DNA from: Ancylothrix sp. D3o
Lineage (GTDB): Bacteria; Cyanobacteriota; Cyanobacteriia; Cyanobacteriales; Oscillatoriaceae
Direction: 5' to 3'
NCBI RefSeq assembly: GCF_025370775.1
Contig: NZ_JAMXEX010000006.1
Location: 1-64,000, forward strand
Length of the DNA stretch: 64,000 bases
Shown: positions 1-9,080 of the stretch, piece after piece
Position numbering within the stretch: the first letter of the stretch is position 1
How the letters are laid out: each line of letters begins with the position of its first letter
The notes under the pieces: generated by a model
Told to the model about the DNA's origin: nothing
What the model saw: only the letters and a program-made list of their open reading frames with translations
Database searches by the model: none
Position numbers and translations under genes: made by a program

Positions 1-169
1 GCTCTCGCTTTCCTCACCGCTTTATTACTCTAACAATTCTCCTTAAGGTTGTCAACCCTTTTGGTAAAAATTTTTTGAGAAATTTTTAAATTGCACTCAA
101 ATGCTTAAGAGGTAAGCCTTTGAGGTAGGGTAGCTCTGGTATGAAAAAGGCTAGAGGAGGATTTGGCCA

Positions 170-1054
170 GTGAACGCTACCGCAGTTTTGCCCCCAAACA
201 TGGTTTTAGACCCCCTTTTACAAGCGTGGTTACTAGAAGACATTGGTCGTGGCGACCGCACAACCCAAAGTTTATTACTTGCCCACACCCCCCCAGCAAA
301 GGCGGAGTGGGTAGTCAAAGAAGCCGGAGTCATCGCCGGCCTATCAGTTGCAGCCAGAGTCTTCCATCTGTTAAATAGCAAAGTTGAATTCCTGCCAACT
401 GTAGAGGAAAGTCAATGGTGTGAGCCTAAGCAAGTCGTGGCACAGATCACCGGCCCCCTTGATGCCCTACTCATGGGCGAACGTGTCGCCCTCAACCTAA
501 CCATGCGTCTGAGTGGCATTGCCACCCTCACTCATAAATATGTCCAACAACTAGTCGGCTTGCCAGTTCAACTTGTCGATACCCGCAAAACCACCCCTGG
601 TCTGAGACTATTAGAAAAATATGCAACCCAAGTCGGAGGAGCCAGAAACCACCGTATGGGCCTAGATGATGCCGTAATGATCAAAGACAACCACATAGCA
701 GCCGCCGGCAGCATTGGCGAAGCCATCAGACGCATCCGCGCTCAAATTCCCTACCCTCTCACAATAGAAGTAGAAACAGAAACCATTACCCAAGTCAGAG
801 AAGCCCTCCAGCATCAACCAAATATCATCATGCTCGACAATATGCCCCTTGACCTGATGCGGGAAGCTGTCCAACTGATTCGCACCGACCAGCCCCACAT
901 TAAAATAGAAGCTTCTGGCAACATCACCCTAGATACGCTTCGTCCTGTAGCCGAAACCGGCGTAGACTACATTTCCACTAGCGCCCCCATAACCCGGTCA
1001 TCATGGTTAGATTTAAGCATGAAGCTTACACCCCCCAGCCCTAACCCCCAATAA
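170..1054 (+). CDS. nadC: Nicotinate-nucleotide pyrophosphorylase (carboxylating)
   Basis: NadC joins quinolinate and PRPP to give nicotinate mononucleotide, CO2 and pyrophosphate, the step that commits quinolinate to de novo NAD synthesis in the cytosol. The 294-residue product has the family's usual length and its signatures in order: DTRKTTPG (137-144), GGARNHR (156-162) and KDNH (172-175), which form the substrate site in known structures. The start is GTG at 170, chosen because GAGGAGG lies about 9 nt upstream. The gene stands alone on the plus strand and is followed at once by a hairpin terminator. Assignment is secure. Confidence 0.96.
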   Translation: MNATAVLPPNMVLDPLLQAWLLEDIGRGDRTTQSLLLAHTPPAKAEWVVKEAGVIAGLSVAARVFHLLNSKVEFLPTVEESQWCEPKQVVAQITGPLDALLMGERVALNLTMRLSGIATLTHKYVQQLVGLPVQLVDTRKTTPGLRLLEKYATQVGGARNHRMGLDDAVMIKDNHIAAAGSIGEAIRRIRAQIPYPLTIEVETETITQVREALQHQPNIIMLDNMPLDLMREAVQLIRTDQPHIKIEASGNITLDTLRPVAETGVDYISTSAPITRSSWLDLSMKLTPPSPNPQ

Positions 1055-1063
1055 AAAAACAAA

Positions 1064-1101
1064 ACCCGAAGTTATTAGCAAGCCTCTAACTTCGGGTTTT
1101 T
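1064..1101 (+). terminator. Rho-independent terminator after nadC, probably bidirectional
   Basis: An 11-bp perfect stem (1064-1074 with 1087-1097) with a 12-nt loop is followed by a T run and preceded by an A run. It can therefore end nadC on the plus strand and the convergent peptidase gene on the minus strand. Confidence 0.85.
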
Positions 1102-1117
1102 ATAACTCTTGTCCGAT

Positions 1118-2158
1118 TTACTTAGAAATAAAATGCACCCAAAAGCTGCCATCTGGAATACAAGTCCGGCGGATCATCCGATAAGAGTAATTCAAATAAG
1201 CCCCCTTCAAATCTGTCCGATACCCATCCGGAAACCACTCCCCATAAGGATCATGGACTATAAAACCATCATCGACATAACCCACTAAAACAATAATGTG
1301 ACCAAAAGACGTAAAATATCCGTGTATCACTGCTGGTTTACCATCAGCCAGCCAGTCTTGCACTTCTTCAATAGTTGCATTATCGGTAAAATCATCCTTG
1401 CAACCATAAGCTTTCACAATCCGAGCCAAATCATAAGGATCGTGTCTGCTTAAACCATTTCTTTCAGCATATTGATAAAGCTCATCTTCAAATTGCCCCT
1501 GCTTTGACTTGCGTGCTGCCCCCAAAAACTCCAAACACATCGCCAAAGAGGTGACATTACAAGACCCGGTTGGGTTATACCAATTATCAAGCTGCGATTT
1601 GTAAGGCACATTTAGCTTAACTGTTTTTGGTTTTGGTTTCGGATAAAGCTGTTGAACTTTGCTAGCAGATTGCTGTGTTATTTTTATATGCTCACCAAAA
1701 AGATACCATATTTTAGAATTTTTGAAAGAATCTTTTCTAAAGGTAACTCGGACATGATTACGAACTACCTCATAAGAAACAAGATCAAATTTTTTACCTT
1801 GTTCTATCGAGTGCTTTTCTGCATCACTCAATTGAGAGTTGGCAAGGGGTCTAGCCTTTAAAAGCGTAGCTTTAACAATTTCCAAAACTGGAGAAGCAGC
1901 CGGAATATCTGTCCGCTTTGCTTCGATCAATTTCGTAGAAGTTTCTGCGCCTAAATATCCAGGTTCTTGACATTGCATTAAAGATTGAAACCGATTCAAA
2001 GCTGCTGATGAAATCGGGCCAAATCTACCGTCTGCCGGTGGTTCAAGGAAACCTAAATCAATTAGCCGCACTTGAATCTGACGTGACAGTTCGGCATCGG
2101 CAGCGATTGCATTGACATCATACCTAATATTTTTGCCCAAAAAGTCTTGTAATTTCAT
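1118..2158 (-). CDS. Peptidoglycan-binding domain / C39-like cysteine peptidase
   Basis: The 346-residue protein joins a PG_binding_1-type domain (about residues 22-65) to a C-terminal papain-like C39_2 domain (about 183-310). The catalytic triad is visible as Cys200 in GSCN, His287 in GHIIVLVGY and Asp303 in HDPYG. Such proteins are taken to cleave peptides or peptidoglycan cross-links; the substrate here is unknown. No signal peptide or membrane segment is evident, which is odd for a wall-binding enzyme. The middle (80-180) is unassigned. It converges on nadC and shares its terminator. Domain calls are firm, the biological role is inferred. Confidence 0.8.
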   Translation of the reverse strand: MKLQDFLGKNIRYDVNAIAADAELSRQIQVRLIDLGFLEPPADGRFGPISSAALNRFQSLMQCQEPGYLGAETSTKLIEAKRTDIPAASPVLEIVKATLLKARPLANSQLSDAEKHSIEQGKKFDLVSYEVVRNHVRVTFRKDSFKNSKIWYLFGEHIKITQQSASKVQQLYPKPKPKTVKLNVPYKSQLDNWYNPTGSCNVTSLAMCLEFLGAARKSKQGQFEDELYQYAERNGLSRHDPYDLARIVKAYGCKDDFTDNATIEEVQDWLADGKPAVIHGYFTSFGHIIVLVGYVDDGFIVHDPYGEWFPDGYRTDLKGAYLNYSYRMIRRTCIPDGSFWVHFISK

Positions 2159-2525
2159 TTATCCTACCTACCTTGCCAATCAAAGGCGCTTATCATAGTT
2201 GCTAAGCTACAGATTGCAGCCATTATATCTTCCCACAGGAAGTACAACAATTGGCTGTCCCCAATACTTAGTGAACTCTCACGATTATGCTGAAGCATTC
2301 GCAAGCATCTGGAAAGCGGGTACAGTCCTGTCTTTGACATTCATTATCAATCGCTTGAGATCGGGACGATTTCTTACACCCAGAAACATATTTAGGGTGA
2401 GATTCTCCCATCAGTCTACTCACAAATAATAAAAGCGGAGTGAGCAAAAAATGTTCACTCCGCCTTCTTATAACTAAATACTTCTGTCAAAAGTTGCTTT
2501 ATACAAAGCATTGCTTGCAAGAAGC
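2159..2525. other. Intergenic region, peptidase promoter side and porin terminator
   Basis: It holds the upstream region of the peptidase gene and the porin terminator. A 76-codon plus-strand reading frame (2199-2429) has no ribosome-binding site and no recognisable domain, so I treat it as noncoding. Confidence 0.5.
2428..2463 (-). terminator. Terminator of the porin gene
   Basis: An 11-bp stem with one G-T mismatch (2435-2445 with 2453-2463) lies about 60 nt past the porin stop codon. On the minus strand it is followed by a T-rich run, fitting an intrinsic terminator. Confidence 0.8.
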
Positions 2526-4340
2526 TTAGAAAGTGAAGGTGGTTCTGATAGTTCCTACAACGTCTGTTTCGTTACTATCGTTATGATCGGGATTGGTAAT
2601 CACAAACACCCCTGGAGTGATAGAAATATTGTCAGTCACTTGATAGCGATAAAAGGCTTCAAAGTGCATAGAGGTGTCGCTGTCTTCACGAGTGCTCACA
2701 TCATTGTCGGTGACTTTTGGCGGCATCCCAACCACGAAACCAAGCAAGTTACCTTTTTTGCCTAAGTCAGCCAGACCCAGCGTTACTGCCCAGTTCCAGA
2801 GTGTGGCTTCGTTATCAGTGTTCTCATTCATCACTTTACTGTAACCGGCCCACCCAGACAGACTAAAGCGAGAGCTTGCCTTGAGGCTGGCTTGGACACC
2901 AAAATGATTCCCAGAAGTTGGGGCGCCGTTAAAGGGGTTGTTAGCGAAGTTACTGCCGGTGCCAGCAGAAACGTTGCGCCCATCACGGTTATAAGAATGA
3001 GCATAGGTCACACCTAAAGCAAAGGCATCACTGGGGCGGAAGGTTAGTTGACCTAAAGCCGCATAAGAACCTCTGAAAAAGCCACCACTATTAGGCGGTT
3101 CAAAATCTGGGTTGCTGCCGTTGGGGGCTAAATAACCGGCTGTAATCCCAAATGCTTTACTGAAATCATAGTTGATAGTTATCCCCGGACCACCGGACCC
3201 TTGCCGATAAATTGGGTTAAACCGGCCAAAGCGCGAGATCGAACCTTGGCTATCGCTGGCAAATAAGGGGTTAAAGGTAAAGGTGTTGCTAAAATATTCA
3301 CCCTCATTCGCATCAACAAAGATTGTGGCGTTTCCTATCGGGAAACGATAATAGAGCTTATGGATTCGTAGATCGTTATTAGTGTTTGCTTCAAACGCCA
3401 AACGATCCATGTTGCTGTTGGGAGCATAATTCAAAGTTACTGCGTTACCCGCTTGCAGACGAGTGAACAACAAATCTTTGCCGGTGAAGCTTGTGTTTAA
3501 ATTCAACCGTGCCCGGTAATGAAAGTGCGGCGCTACATTCGTTCCGCCTTCGCCGATGATATCGCTGCCGGCAAAAATAACTTCTCCGCGTAGTTTTGTG
3601 GTTGTGGAAAATTGGTTTTCTTCAAGTTCGCGGGTGCGAGCTTCCAACGAATCCACACGACCGCGCAAAGTAGCTAATTCAGCCTGAAATTCGTTTAATA
3701 AGCGTTCCAGGGTGGCTAAGTCTTCACGGGTAACGAAGTTGTTTCCAGGTTGAATTTGTGCGGTAATGGCTTCTAAGCAAGCGTTGACACCGGCTGCAAA
3801 TTCGTAACGAGTTAAAGCACGGTTGCCTCGGAACGTCCGGTCGGGATAGCCAACAATACAACCATATCTTTCAACTAAGTTCCGCAGTGCTTCGTAGGCC
3901 CAGTCTGTGGGCCGCACGTCTGACAGTTCGTTGACGGATCTCAATTGATCCATCGCCTCGCTTTCGCCTGCGGGGACTTCACCGGCTTCTAAGGAATCAA
4001 TCGAAGCTTCCACCGGCGTTAAGGTTTCTTCTGCTTCCCCGACCGGCAGTTGGCTTGTCAGATTGTTATTTGTTCCAGCACTTGTCGGCATTTGAGCCGT
4101 CATGGCTGCGGGAGCGCTCAGATCGCTCAGCGTCATAATCTCAGCAATAGAGCTATTTAACTGCTGAGTCCCTTCGTTGTTTTGTGGCAAGCTGGCCGTT
4201 TGGTCAGCTTTTGAGTTCTCTATTGGTGACGTGCCGGCAGTCATTTCTGCTGCTAGGGCACTGTTAGCCAATACTAATGTAGCGCCCAGTACAGCGGGAC
4301 TGTATTGTAGGGCAGCCTTGAAAATCTTTAGCATCATCAT
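2526..4340 (-). CDS. SLH-domain iron-uptake porin (OprB/Som family)
   Basis: This is an outer-membrane beta-barrel porin of the cyanobacterial Som/'iron uptake porin' family, thought to admit iron and small solutes. From the start used here: signal peptide about 1-31 ending ALAA, a low-complexity linker, one SLH domain (about 139-190, DVRPTDWAYEAL to RYEFAAGV) that tethers the barrel to the wall, a coiled coil (205-245), and a barrel ending in a C-terminal Phe. I chose ATG at 4340 because GAGG sits 5 nt upstream and the signal peptide begins there. The reading frame extends 24 codons further up, but that part is polar and unlike a signal sequence. Two further in-frame ATGs follow directly. 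The ribosome-binding site overlaps a possible sRNA pairing site. Confidence 0.9.
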   Translation of the reverse strand: MMMLKIFKAALQYSPAVLGATLVLANSALAAEMTAGTSPIENSKADQTASLPQNNEGTQQLNSSIAEIMTLSDLSAPAAMTAQMPTSAGTNNNLTSQLPVGEAEETLTPVEASIDSLEAGEVPAGESEAMDQLRSVNELSDVRPTDWAYEALRNLVERYGCIVGYPDRTFRGNRALTRYEFAAGVNACLEAITAQIQPGNNFVTREDLATLERLLNEFQAELATLRGRVDSLEARTRELEENQFSTTTKLRGEVIFAGSDIIGEGGTNVAPHFHYRARLNLNTSFTGKDLLFTRLQAGNAVTLNYAPNSNMDRLAFEANTNNDLRIHKLYYRFPIGNATIFVDANEGEYFSNTFTFNPLFASDSQGSISRFGRFNPIYRQGSGGPGITINYDFSKAFGITAGYLAPNGSNPDFEPPNSGGFFRGSYAALGQLTFRPSDAFALGVTYAHSYNRDGRNVSAGTGSNFANNPFNGAPTSGNHFGVQASLKASSRFSLSGWAGYSKVMNENTDNEATLWNWAVTLGLADLGKKGNLLGFVVGMPPKVTDNDVSTREDSDTSMHFEAFYRYQVTDNISITPGVFVITNPDHNDSNETDVVGTIRTTFTF

Positions 4341-4344
4341 TTTT

Positions 4345-4353
4345 TCCTCACAC
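4345..4353 (-). promoter_or_regulatory. Candidate Yfr1 sRNA pairing site over the porin RBS
   Basis: The porin mRNA reads GUGUGAGGA just before its start codon. This pairs over nine bases with the core ACUCCUCACAC of the cyanobacterial sRNA Yfr1, which is known to repress Som-type porins in Prochlorococcus. The match is seen; regulation is inferred. Confidence 0.5.
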
Positions 4354-4547
4354 CTCGCTAAGATTCTAAAACTGCTGTGCGGTTTTTGGTTGTCGCTTTT
4401 GACGTTACCCACAGAATTTATCAGATTGTATCAATTTTTGCAGCTTGGCGTTTATTTAAAATTAACTATTTATTTTATAAAAAAGCTTGTTTTGTTGTCT
4501 ACTTCTCTGTTAAGAGAGTTTTTCCTAATTTCCACTGTCAGAAATTT

Positions 4548-4676
4548 TCATTTTAAATGCTTATACTCTCTTAAAGATTTGATAATTGACAGGTTAAGAA
4601 CCTCGGTCGGATGATGGCCCCTAGTGTCTTTTGCTGGCCTCAGCCTCCCTAGTCCTATAGCCAAAGGTATTTGCAC
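4548..4676 (-). CDS. Possible 42-residue small ORF in the porin leader
   Basis: A GTG at 4676 is preceded, 6 nt away, by a strong GAGGAG and opens 42 codons ending in TGA at 4548. The product is basic, starting VQIPLAIGLGRLRPAK, with no membrane segment or known domain. It lies about 200 nt ahead of the porin on the same strand, so it could be a leader peptide or chance. Support is the ribosome-binding site only. Confidence 0.25.
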   Translation of the reverse strand: MQIPLAIGLGRLRPAKDTRGHHPTEVLNLSIIKSLREYKHLK

Positions 4677-4847
4677 AACTTTCTCCTCACATCCGCATTT
4701 TATTTTTTTATATTAAGTATAGAAAATTGTTTGCTTTGTTGAAGAAAAGCATGGATTCAAGCACTATAGACTGAGAATGTCTTAAACAGGACGCTTGAGG
4801 GTTTTCTCACAAAAAATAAAAGATTTTTCTCACATTAACGGGCCGAT

Positions 4848-5603
4848 TCAAAGAATCTGGGACAAAAACTTGCGAGTACGTTCTTCTTTGGGATTTTGGA
4901 AAAATTCAGTGGGTGGGCCTTCTTCCACCGGCACCCCACCATCCATCAACACTACTCGATCCGCCACTTCCCTTGCAAACCCGACTTCGTGAGTTACCAC
5001 TACCATTGTCATCCCTGAATCAGCCAAATTTCGCATTACGTCCAACACTTCTCGCACCATCTCCGGGTCTAATGCCGAGGTTGGCTCATCAAACAACATA
5101 ATTTTAGGCTGCATTGCCAACGCCCTCGCAATGGCTACCCGTTGTTGTTGTCCTCCCGAAAGTTGGCCCGGATATTTTTTGGCCTGTTCCAAAATTCCTA
5201 CTCTTTCTAACAATTGCATTGCCACTTCTTCGGCTTTAACTTTTGTCCACCGGCGCACCCAAATCGGTGCCAATGTCACATTTTCCAAAACCGTTAAGTG
5301 AGGAAATAAATTAAATTGCTGAAACACCATCCCAACTTCTTGTCGGATAGCATCAATATTCCGTAAGTCGTTGGATAATTCTATTCCATCTACAATAATT
5401 CTGCCTTTTTGATATTCTTCCAAGGCATTAAATGTGCGGATAAAAGTAGATTTTCCTGAACCCGATGGCCCCATAATTACGACCACTTCTCCCCGTTTTA
5501 CAGTCAGACAAACTCCTCGTAAAACGTGGAAATGTCCATACCATTTATGAACGTCCTCAGCTACGATCATTAATTCGTTGTCTAGTTCATTATTGTTGAT
5601 CAT
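4848..5603 (-). CDS. aapP: Polar amino-acid ABC transporter, ATP-binding protein
   Basis: This ATPase drives periplasmic amino-acid uptake and belongs to the GlnQ/AapP/BztD group. The 251 residues show Walker [10 protein letters not shown] (45-53), a Q-loop FQQFNLF, the signature LSGGQ (148-152), Walker B with DEPTS (172-176) and the switch His in VVVTHE. A good AGAGGA lies upstream of ATG 5603. It is the last gene of a leftward operon after two permeases and a binding protein. In Anabaena the equivalent N-II system uses NatF, NatG and NatH with BgtA for acidic and neutral polar amino acids; likely equivalent here, but specificity is not read from sequence. Confidence 0.92.
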   Translation of the reverse strand: MINNNELDNELMIVAEDVHKWYGHFHVLRGVCLTVKRGEVVVIMGPSGSGKSTFIRTFNALEEYQKGRIIVDGIELSNDLRNIDAIRQEVGMVFQQFNLFPHLTVLENVTLAPIWVRRWTKVKAEEVAMQLLERVGILEQAKKYPGQLSGGQQQRVAIARALAMQPKIMLFDEPTSALDPEMVREVLDVMRNLADSGMTMVVVTHEVGFAREVADRVVLMDGGVPVEEGPPTEFFQNPKEERTRKFLSQIL

Positions 5604-5621
5604 TTTTTCCTCTTACTTTAT

Positions 5622-6638
5622 TTAGTGTTTACCGAGACTAAGTTGATGTTCTAAGCGTTGACTAATTAAAGCCATGCTGTAACAAAAAAACCAATAAAGA
5701 ATACCGGCAAATAAATAAACTTCTGCATATCTTCCTAAAAATTCTGGCTGGGCCAAAACTGAACGACTCATCCCCATTAATTCTTGTAATCCTACAATTG
5801 ATAATAATGTCGTATCTTTAAATAAACTAATAAATTGACCGACAATTGCCGGAATGACAGCCCTTAAAGCTTGAGGTAAAACAATCAACCCAATGACATA
5901 AAATGGATTCAAACCCAATGCTCTTGCAGCTTCGGCTTGACCACGCGGAATAGATTGTAAACCCCCTCGTACATTTTCTGCCAGATAAGCAGAACTAAAT
6001 AATGTTAACCCAGCAATGGCTCGCACAATGCGATCTAACCGAATTTCTGGCGGGAATAATAAAGGTAGCATAACCTGCGCCATAAATAAAATCCCAATTA
6101 ACGGTAATCCCCTGATGACTTCTATATAAAAAATACAGAGACTTCTGACAACCGGCAATTTACTTTGTCTCCCCAAAGCCAGTAATACTCCTATGGGAAA
6201 AGACAAAATAATGCTAATAGCTGCCATTAATAAAGTCAATAATAAACCGTTCCATAATTCTGTTCCCACCGGCACTAAACCCAAACCCCCTCCTATCAAC
6301 CAAAGGCTAACAGGAAAAGCGCTTAACCAAGCCACCGGCATCCATTTTTTGAGGTGCGAAATTTCAATTAAGTTTAGCGCTGTTAATCCACCCAGAAGAA
6401 TAACTACTACAAAAAGTCGCCATTCTTGGCCGGCGGGAAATCGCCCGATTAAAAATAAACGAAGGTTTTCGGAAATAACCGTCCATTGAGCTTTGCTAGT
6501 TAACCACCCTAAAAAAACCGTTAAAGTTTGGTAAATAATTGCTAAGGAAAAAACGGTTAGTAGAGAATTGAGCCAGCTATTAAAGAGATTTTTTTTCGCC
6601 CAGGTTAATAAATTGGGGGTTTCGGCAGTTTTTTGCAT
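5622..6638 (-). CDS. aapM: Polar amino-acid ABC transporter permease (AapM/BztC/NatH type)
   Basis: A 338-residue inner-membrane permease with hydrophobic helices throughout and the HisM-type inner-membrane loop (EAARALGLNPFYV...LPQALRAVIP) that docks with the ATPase. The N-terminal 115 residues carry extra membrane segments, as in AapM/BztC proteins, which are longer than GlnP-type permeases. It pairs with the next permease to form a heterodimer. The gene begins 47 nt after the partner gene's stop and is followed 18 nt later by the ATPase. No clear ribosome-binding site precedes ATG 6638. Confidence 0.9.
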   Translation of the reverse strand: MQKTAETPNLLTWAKKNLFNSWLNSLLTVFSLAIIYQTLTVFLGWLTSKAQWTVISENLRLFLIGRFPAGQEWRLFVVVILLGGLTALNLIEISHLKKWMPVAWLSAFPVSLWLIGGGLGLVPVGTELWNGLLLTLLMAAISIILSFPIGVLLALGRQSKLPVVRSLCIFYIEVIRGLPLIGILFMAQVMLPLLFPPEIRLDRIVRAIAGLTLFSSAYLAENVRGGLQSIPRGQAEAARALGLNPFYVIGLIVLPQALRAVIPAIVGQFISLFKDTTLLSIVGLQELMGMSRSVLAQPEFLGRYAEVYLFAGILYWFFCYSMALISQRLEHQLSLGKH

Positions 6639-6685
6639 AATTATTTATTTTGCACGTTAGGTAAGCTTTTTTAAGGAAATTAGGG

Positions 6686-7639
6686 TTATCTTTCTTTGAT
6701 TTGAACTGTTTTGTTAAACCAATTCATCAACAGAGAAATGATTAGATTAAAGCTTAAATAAGTTAACATAAGTAATAGGATAACCTCTACAGAACGGCCT
6801 GTTTGATTGAGAGTAGTGGAGTAGACAGAGTAAACATCTGGATAGGCGACAGCGATGGCGAGGCTGGAATTTTTAGCCAGGTTTAGATATTCGCTGGTGA
6901 GGGGAGGAATAATCACTCTTAAAGCTTGGGGAAAAATCACAAGGCGCATTGCTAAATCTGGTTTTAATCCAAGGGCTTTGGCGGCTTCCCATTGTCCTTT
7001 GGGAACTGCTTGGAGGCCGGCCCGTACAATTTCGGCGATGAAAGCTGCGGTGTAAGTTGTTAGTCCAAAAAGTAATGCAGAAAATTCTGAGGATAAATGG
7101 AGAGTGGCAATATCTAAACCTTTGTTGCTGAACGACAATATCCCCAATAAGTTAATGGCGGTTTCTGGTGGAGGGAAACTTAGAAAAATGGCAAAGTACC
7201 AGAAAAATAGTTGCAGTAATAGGGGAGTATTTCGGATTGCTTCTACATAAAAAATGGCGAGGCGTCGCAGTAACCAATTATCGGAGAGGCGGGAAATTCC
7301 AATGGTTACGCCGATAAGGGTTGCTAAAATTATTCCAATCAAAATGACGCGAAGCGAGTTGAGTATTCCTATGAACATGGCGCGAGCATAAGCATCGGTG
7401 CGTTCGTAGGATAAAGGTCTTTCTCCGATATCAAAGGCTGCTTGTTGTCCGAGGAAATCAAAGCCAAAGTCTAAGTTTAGCCGTTCTAGGTTGTAGGTGA
7501 GGTTATCCCAAAGAACGGCTAATGTAATGAGGACGGCTAGGATCATTAGTGCTTGGCCGGCAATGTGCCAAAATCTTATATCTCGCCATAGGGGGATGGC
7601 AGATTTTTGTGTTTTGGTTTTGGTTTTTTTTTGGTTCAT
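6686..7639 (-). CDS. aapQ: Polar amino-acid ABC transporter permease (AapQ/BztB/NatG type)
   Basis: The 317-residue partner permease has an N-terminal membrane segment, a periplasmic stretch and a core of membrane helices. The coupling loop reads EAAKALGLKPDLAMR followed by FPQALRVIIPPL. The very basic start (NQKKTKTKTQK) fits a cytoplasmic N terminus. It sits between the binding protein gene and aapM, the usual Aap/Bzt/Nat order J-Q-M-P. Substrates are probably polar amino acids; exact specificity is unknown. Confidence 0.9.
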   Translation of the reverse strand: MNQKKTKTKTQKSAIPLWRDIRFWHIAGQALMILAVLITLAVLWDNLTYNLERLNLDFGFDFLGQQAAFDIGERPLSYERTDAYARAMFIGILNSLRVILIGIILATLIGVTIGISRLSDNWLLRRLAIFYVEAIRNTPLLLQLFFWYFAIFLSFPPPETAINLLGILSFSNKGLDIATLHLSSEFSALLFGLTTYTAAFIAEIVRAGLQAVPKGQWEAAKALGLKPDLAMRLVIFPQALRVIIPPLTSEYLNLAKNSSLAIAVAYPDVYSVYSTTLNQTGRSVEVILLLMLTYLSFNLIISLLMNWFNKTVQIKER

Positions 7640-7721
7640 TACCGGTTTTTTTTCATTTGGCTTTTTTAGGAGAATTTTGCGACCAGTTGGTCACATTTTT
7701 GGCGCTTGAGGGAGTTTTTTT

Positions 7722-7785
7722 ACCGCAGATGTATGGCAGGCAAGATGCCTGCCCCACAGATGAACGCGGATGAATGGGATGGGTT
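7722..7785. repeat. Interspersed palindromic repeat (CCGCAGATG family)
   Basis: CCGCAGATG and ACGCGGATGAATGGGATGG flank the hairpin GGCAGGC-AAGAT-GCCTGCC. Related pieces occur near 40.72, 45.58 and 46.41 kb. It lies inside the amino-acid transporter operon, between the binding protein and first permease genes. Confidence 0.65.
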
Positions 7786-7805
7786 GTTGATTGGTTGTTT
7801 GGGGT

Positions 7806-8879
7806 TTAGAGGAATGGTGGGGAGTACATTAGGCCGCCTTTTGTCCAAGGGGTGTTAATGCCTCTGGGTAAATTTAAGGGGGTTTTGGGGCCGAGGTTTC
7901 GTTCGTAGAGTTCGCCGTAGTTGCCGATGTGTTTAATGATCCGCACGGCAAAGTCTTGGGGGAGTCCCATTCCTGGGCCGAGGTTGCCTTCTGCTCCTAA
8001 AAATCTTCGCACAACGGGATCTGTGCTGGTGGTTGCTAGTTGGGTGACGTTTTGGGAGGTGATGTCTAGTTCTTCGGCGTTGAAAAGGGCGTAGACTATC
8101 CATTTCATGGCATCAAACCACCGCGAGTCGCCGTTGAGAACGCAGGGGGCTAAGGGTTCTTTCGACATTACGACATCTAAAATTACATGATCTTCTGGTT
8201 TGGGAAGGATACTACGCCGGCCGGCAAGTTGGGAACGGTCTGTTGTGACTCCCTGACATCTACCTTGTGCGTAGGCGGCGAAGGTGGCGTCTGTTTCTTC
8301 AAAAACTAGGGGGGTGTATTTAACTCCGGCTTTTGCCATTTGATCGGCTAGGTTTTTTTCGGTGGTGGTGCCGGTTTGCACACAAATCGATTTTCCTTCT
8401 AAGTCTTTGAGTGTTTTTATGCCGCTTTCTTTCGTAACCATGATGCCTTGTCCGTCATAAAAAACGGTGGGCCCGAATTCCATGCCGACTTCTGTATCTC
8501 TTCCGAGTGTCCATGTGGTGTTTCGGCTGAGTATATCTACTTCACCGGCCTGCATGGCGCTGAATCGTTCCTTGGGGGTGAGGGTTCTAAATTCTACGGC
8601 GTCGGGGTTGTTGAATAAGGCGGCGGCTACGGCGCGACATACATCTACATCGAATCCGCCATATCTGCCTTCTTTGTTGACAAAGCTAAATCCTGGTAAG
8701 TCTGCTCCTACGCCACAGATCAGTTTTCCCCGTTGCAATATAGTATCGAGTCGGCTGGTATTTCTAGTGCTACTGCCCGATTGGCTGTTTGATTGTTCAA
8801 CGTTGCGCCGGTTGACGCAGGCAGTTAGAGGTGTGACTACCAGCAGGCCGGTTAATATCCATAAACTCCATTTCGGCAT
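7806..8879 (-). CDS. aapJ: Polar amino-acid ABC transporter, substrate-binding lipoprotein
   Basis: The 357-residue protein is the periplasmic amino-acid receptor of the operon. It begins with a lipoprotein signal peptide whose lipobox LTAC puts the lipidated Cys at about residue 21. A family-3 solute-binding fold follows, including LIQRGKLICGV-like and YGGFDVDVCRAVAAALF motifs that mark AapJ/BztA proteins. The length is typical. It is first in the leftward operon, with 166 nt and a repeat before aapQ. It corresponds to NatF of Anabaena by family and order; the ligand is not visible in sequence. Confidence 0.9.
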   Translation of the reverse strand: MPKWSLWILTGLLVVTPLTACVNRRNVEQSNSQSGSSTRNTSRLDTILQRGKLICGVGADLPGFSFVNKEGRYGGFDVDVCRAVAAALFNNPDAVEFRTLTPKERFSAMQAGEVDILSRNTTWTLGRDTEVGMEFGPTVFYDGQGIMVTKESGIKTLKDLEGKSICVQTGTTTEKNLADQMAKAGVKYTPLVFEETDATFAAYAQGRCQGVTTDRSQLAGRRSILPKPEDHVILDVVMSKEPLAPCVLNGDSRWFDAMKWIVYALFNAEELDITSQNVTQLATTSTDPVVRRFLGAEGNLGPGMGLPQDFAVRIIKHIGNYGELYERNLGPKTPLNLPRGINTPWTKGGLMYSPPFL

Positions 8880-9080
8880 AGTTGTTTTGAGTTATTTGTT
8901 CTGGCTTATGGGAAACACAGGATTAGATTGATAAATTGGTTTGGTTGTGTTTATCTTACAGGTTGATTAGTGGCATGACACCATTCACCGCTCTCTGTAA
9001 GGACACGCACACATAATCTATAGACTTTGGGTGCAATGTGGTTACATTCAGAGAATCATACTTTTAATGGCACCAAAATA

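Larger units (their letters stand above)
4341..4847. other. Long leader/intergenic region upstream of the porin
   Basis: About 500 nt separate the porin from the amino-acid ABC operon. The minus strand holds a Yfr1-complementary GUGUGAGGA (4353-4345) at the porin ribosome-binding site and a 42-codon small frame. No RNA family was recognised otherwise. Confidence 0.5.

Noticed and set aside
2199-2429. 76-codon plus-strand frame in the gap before the porin terminator
   Set aside because: No ribosome-binding site, no domain, composition like noncoding DNA, and it runs against both neighbours' transcription.
4177-4614. 145-codon plus-strand frame opposite the porin start
   Set aside because: It is the shadow of the porin gene and its leader; no plus-strand signals support it.
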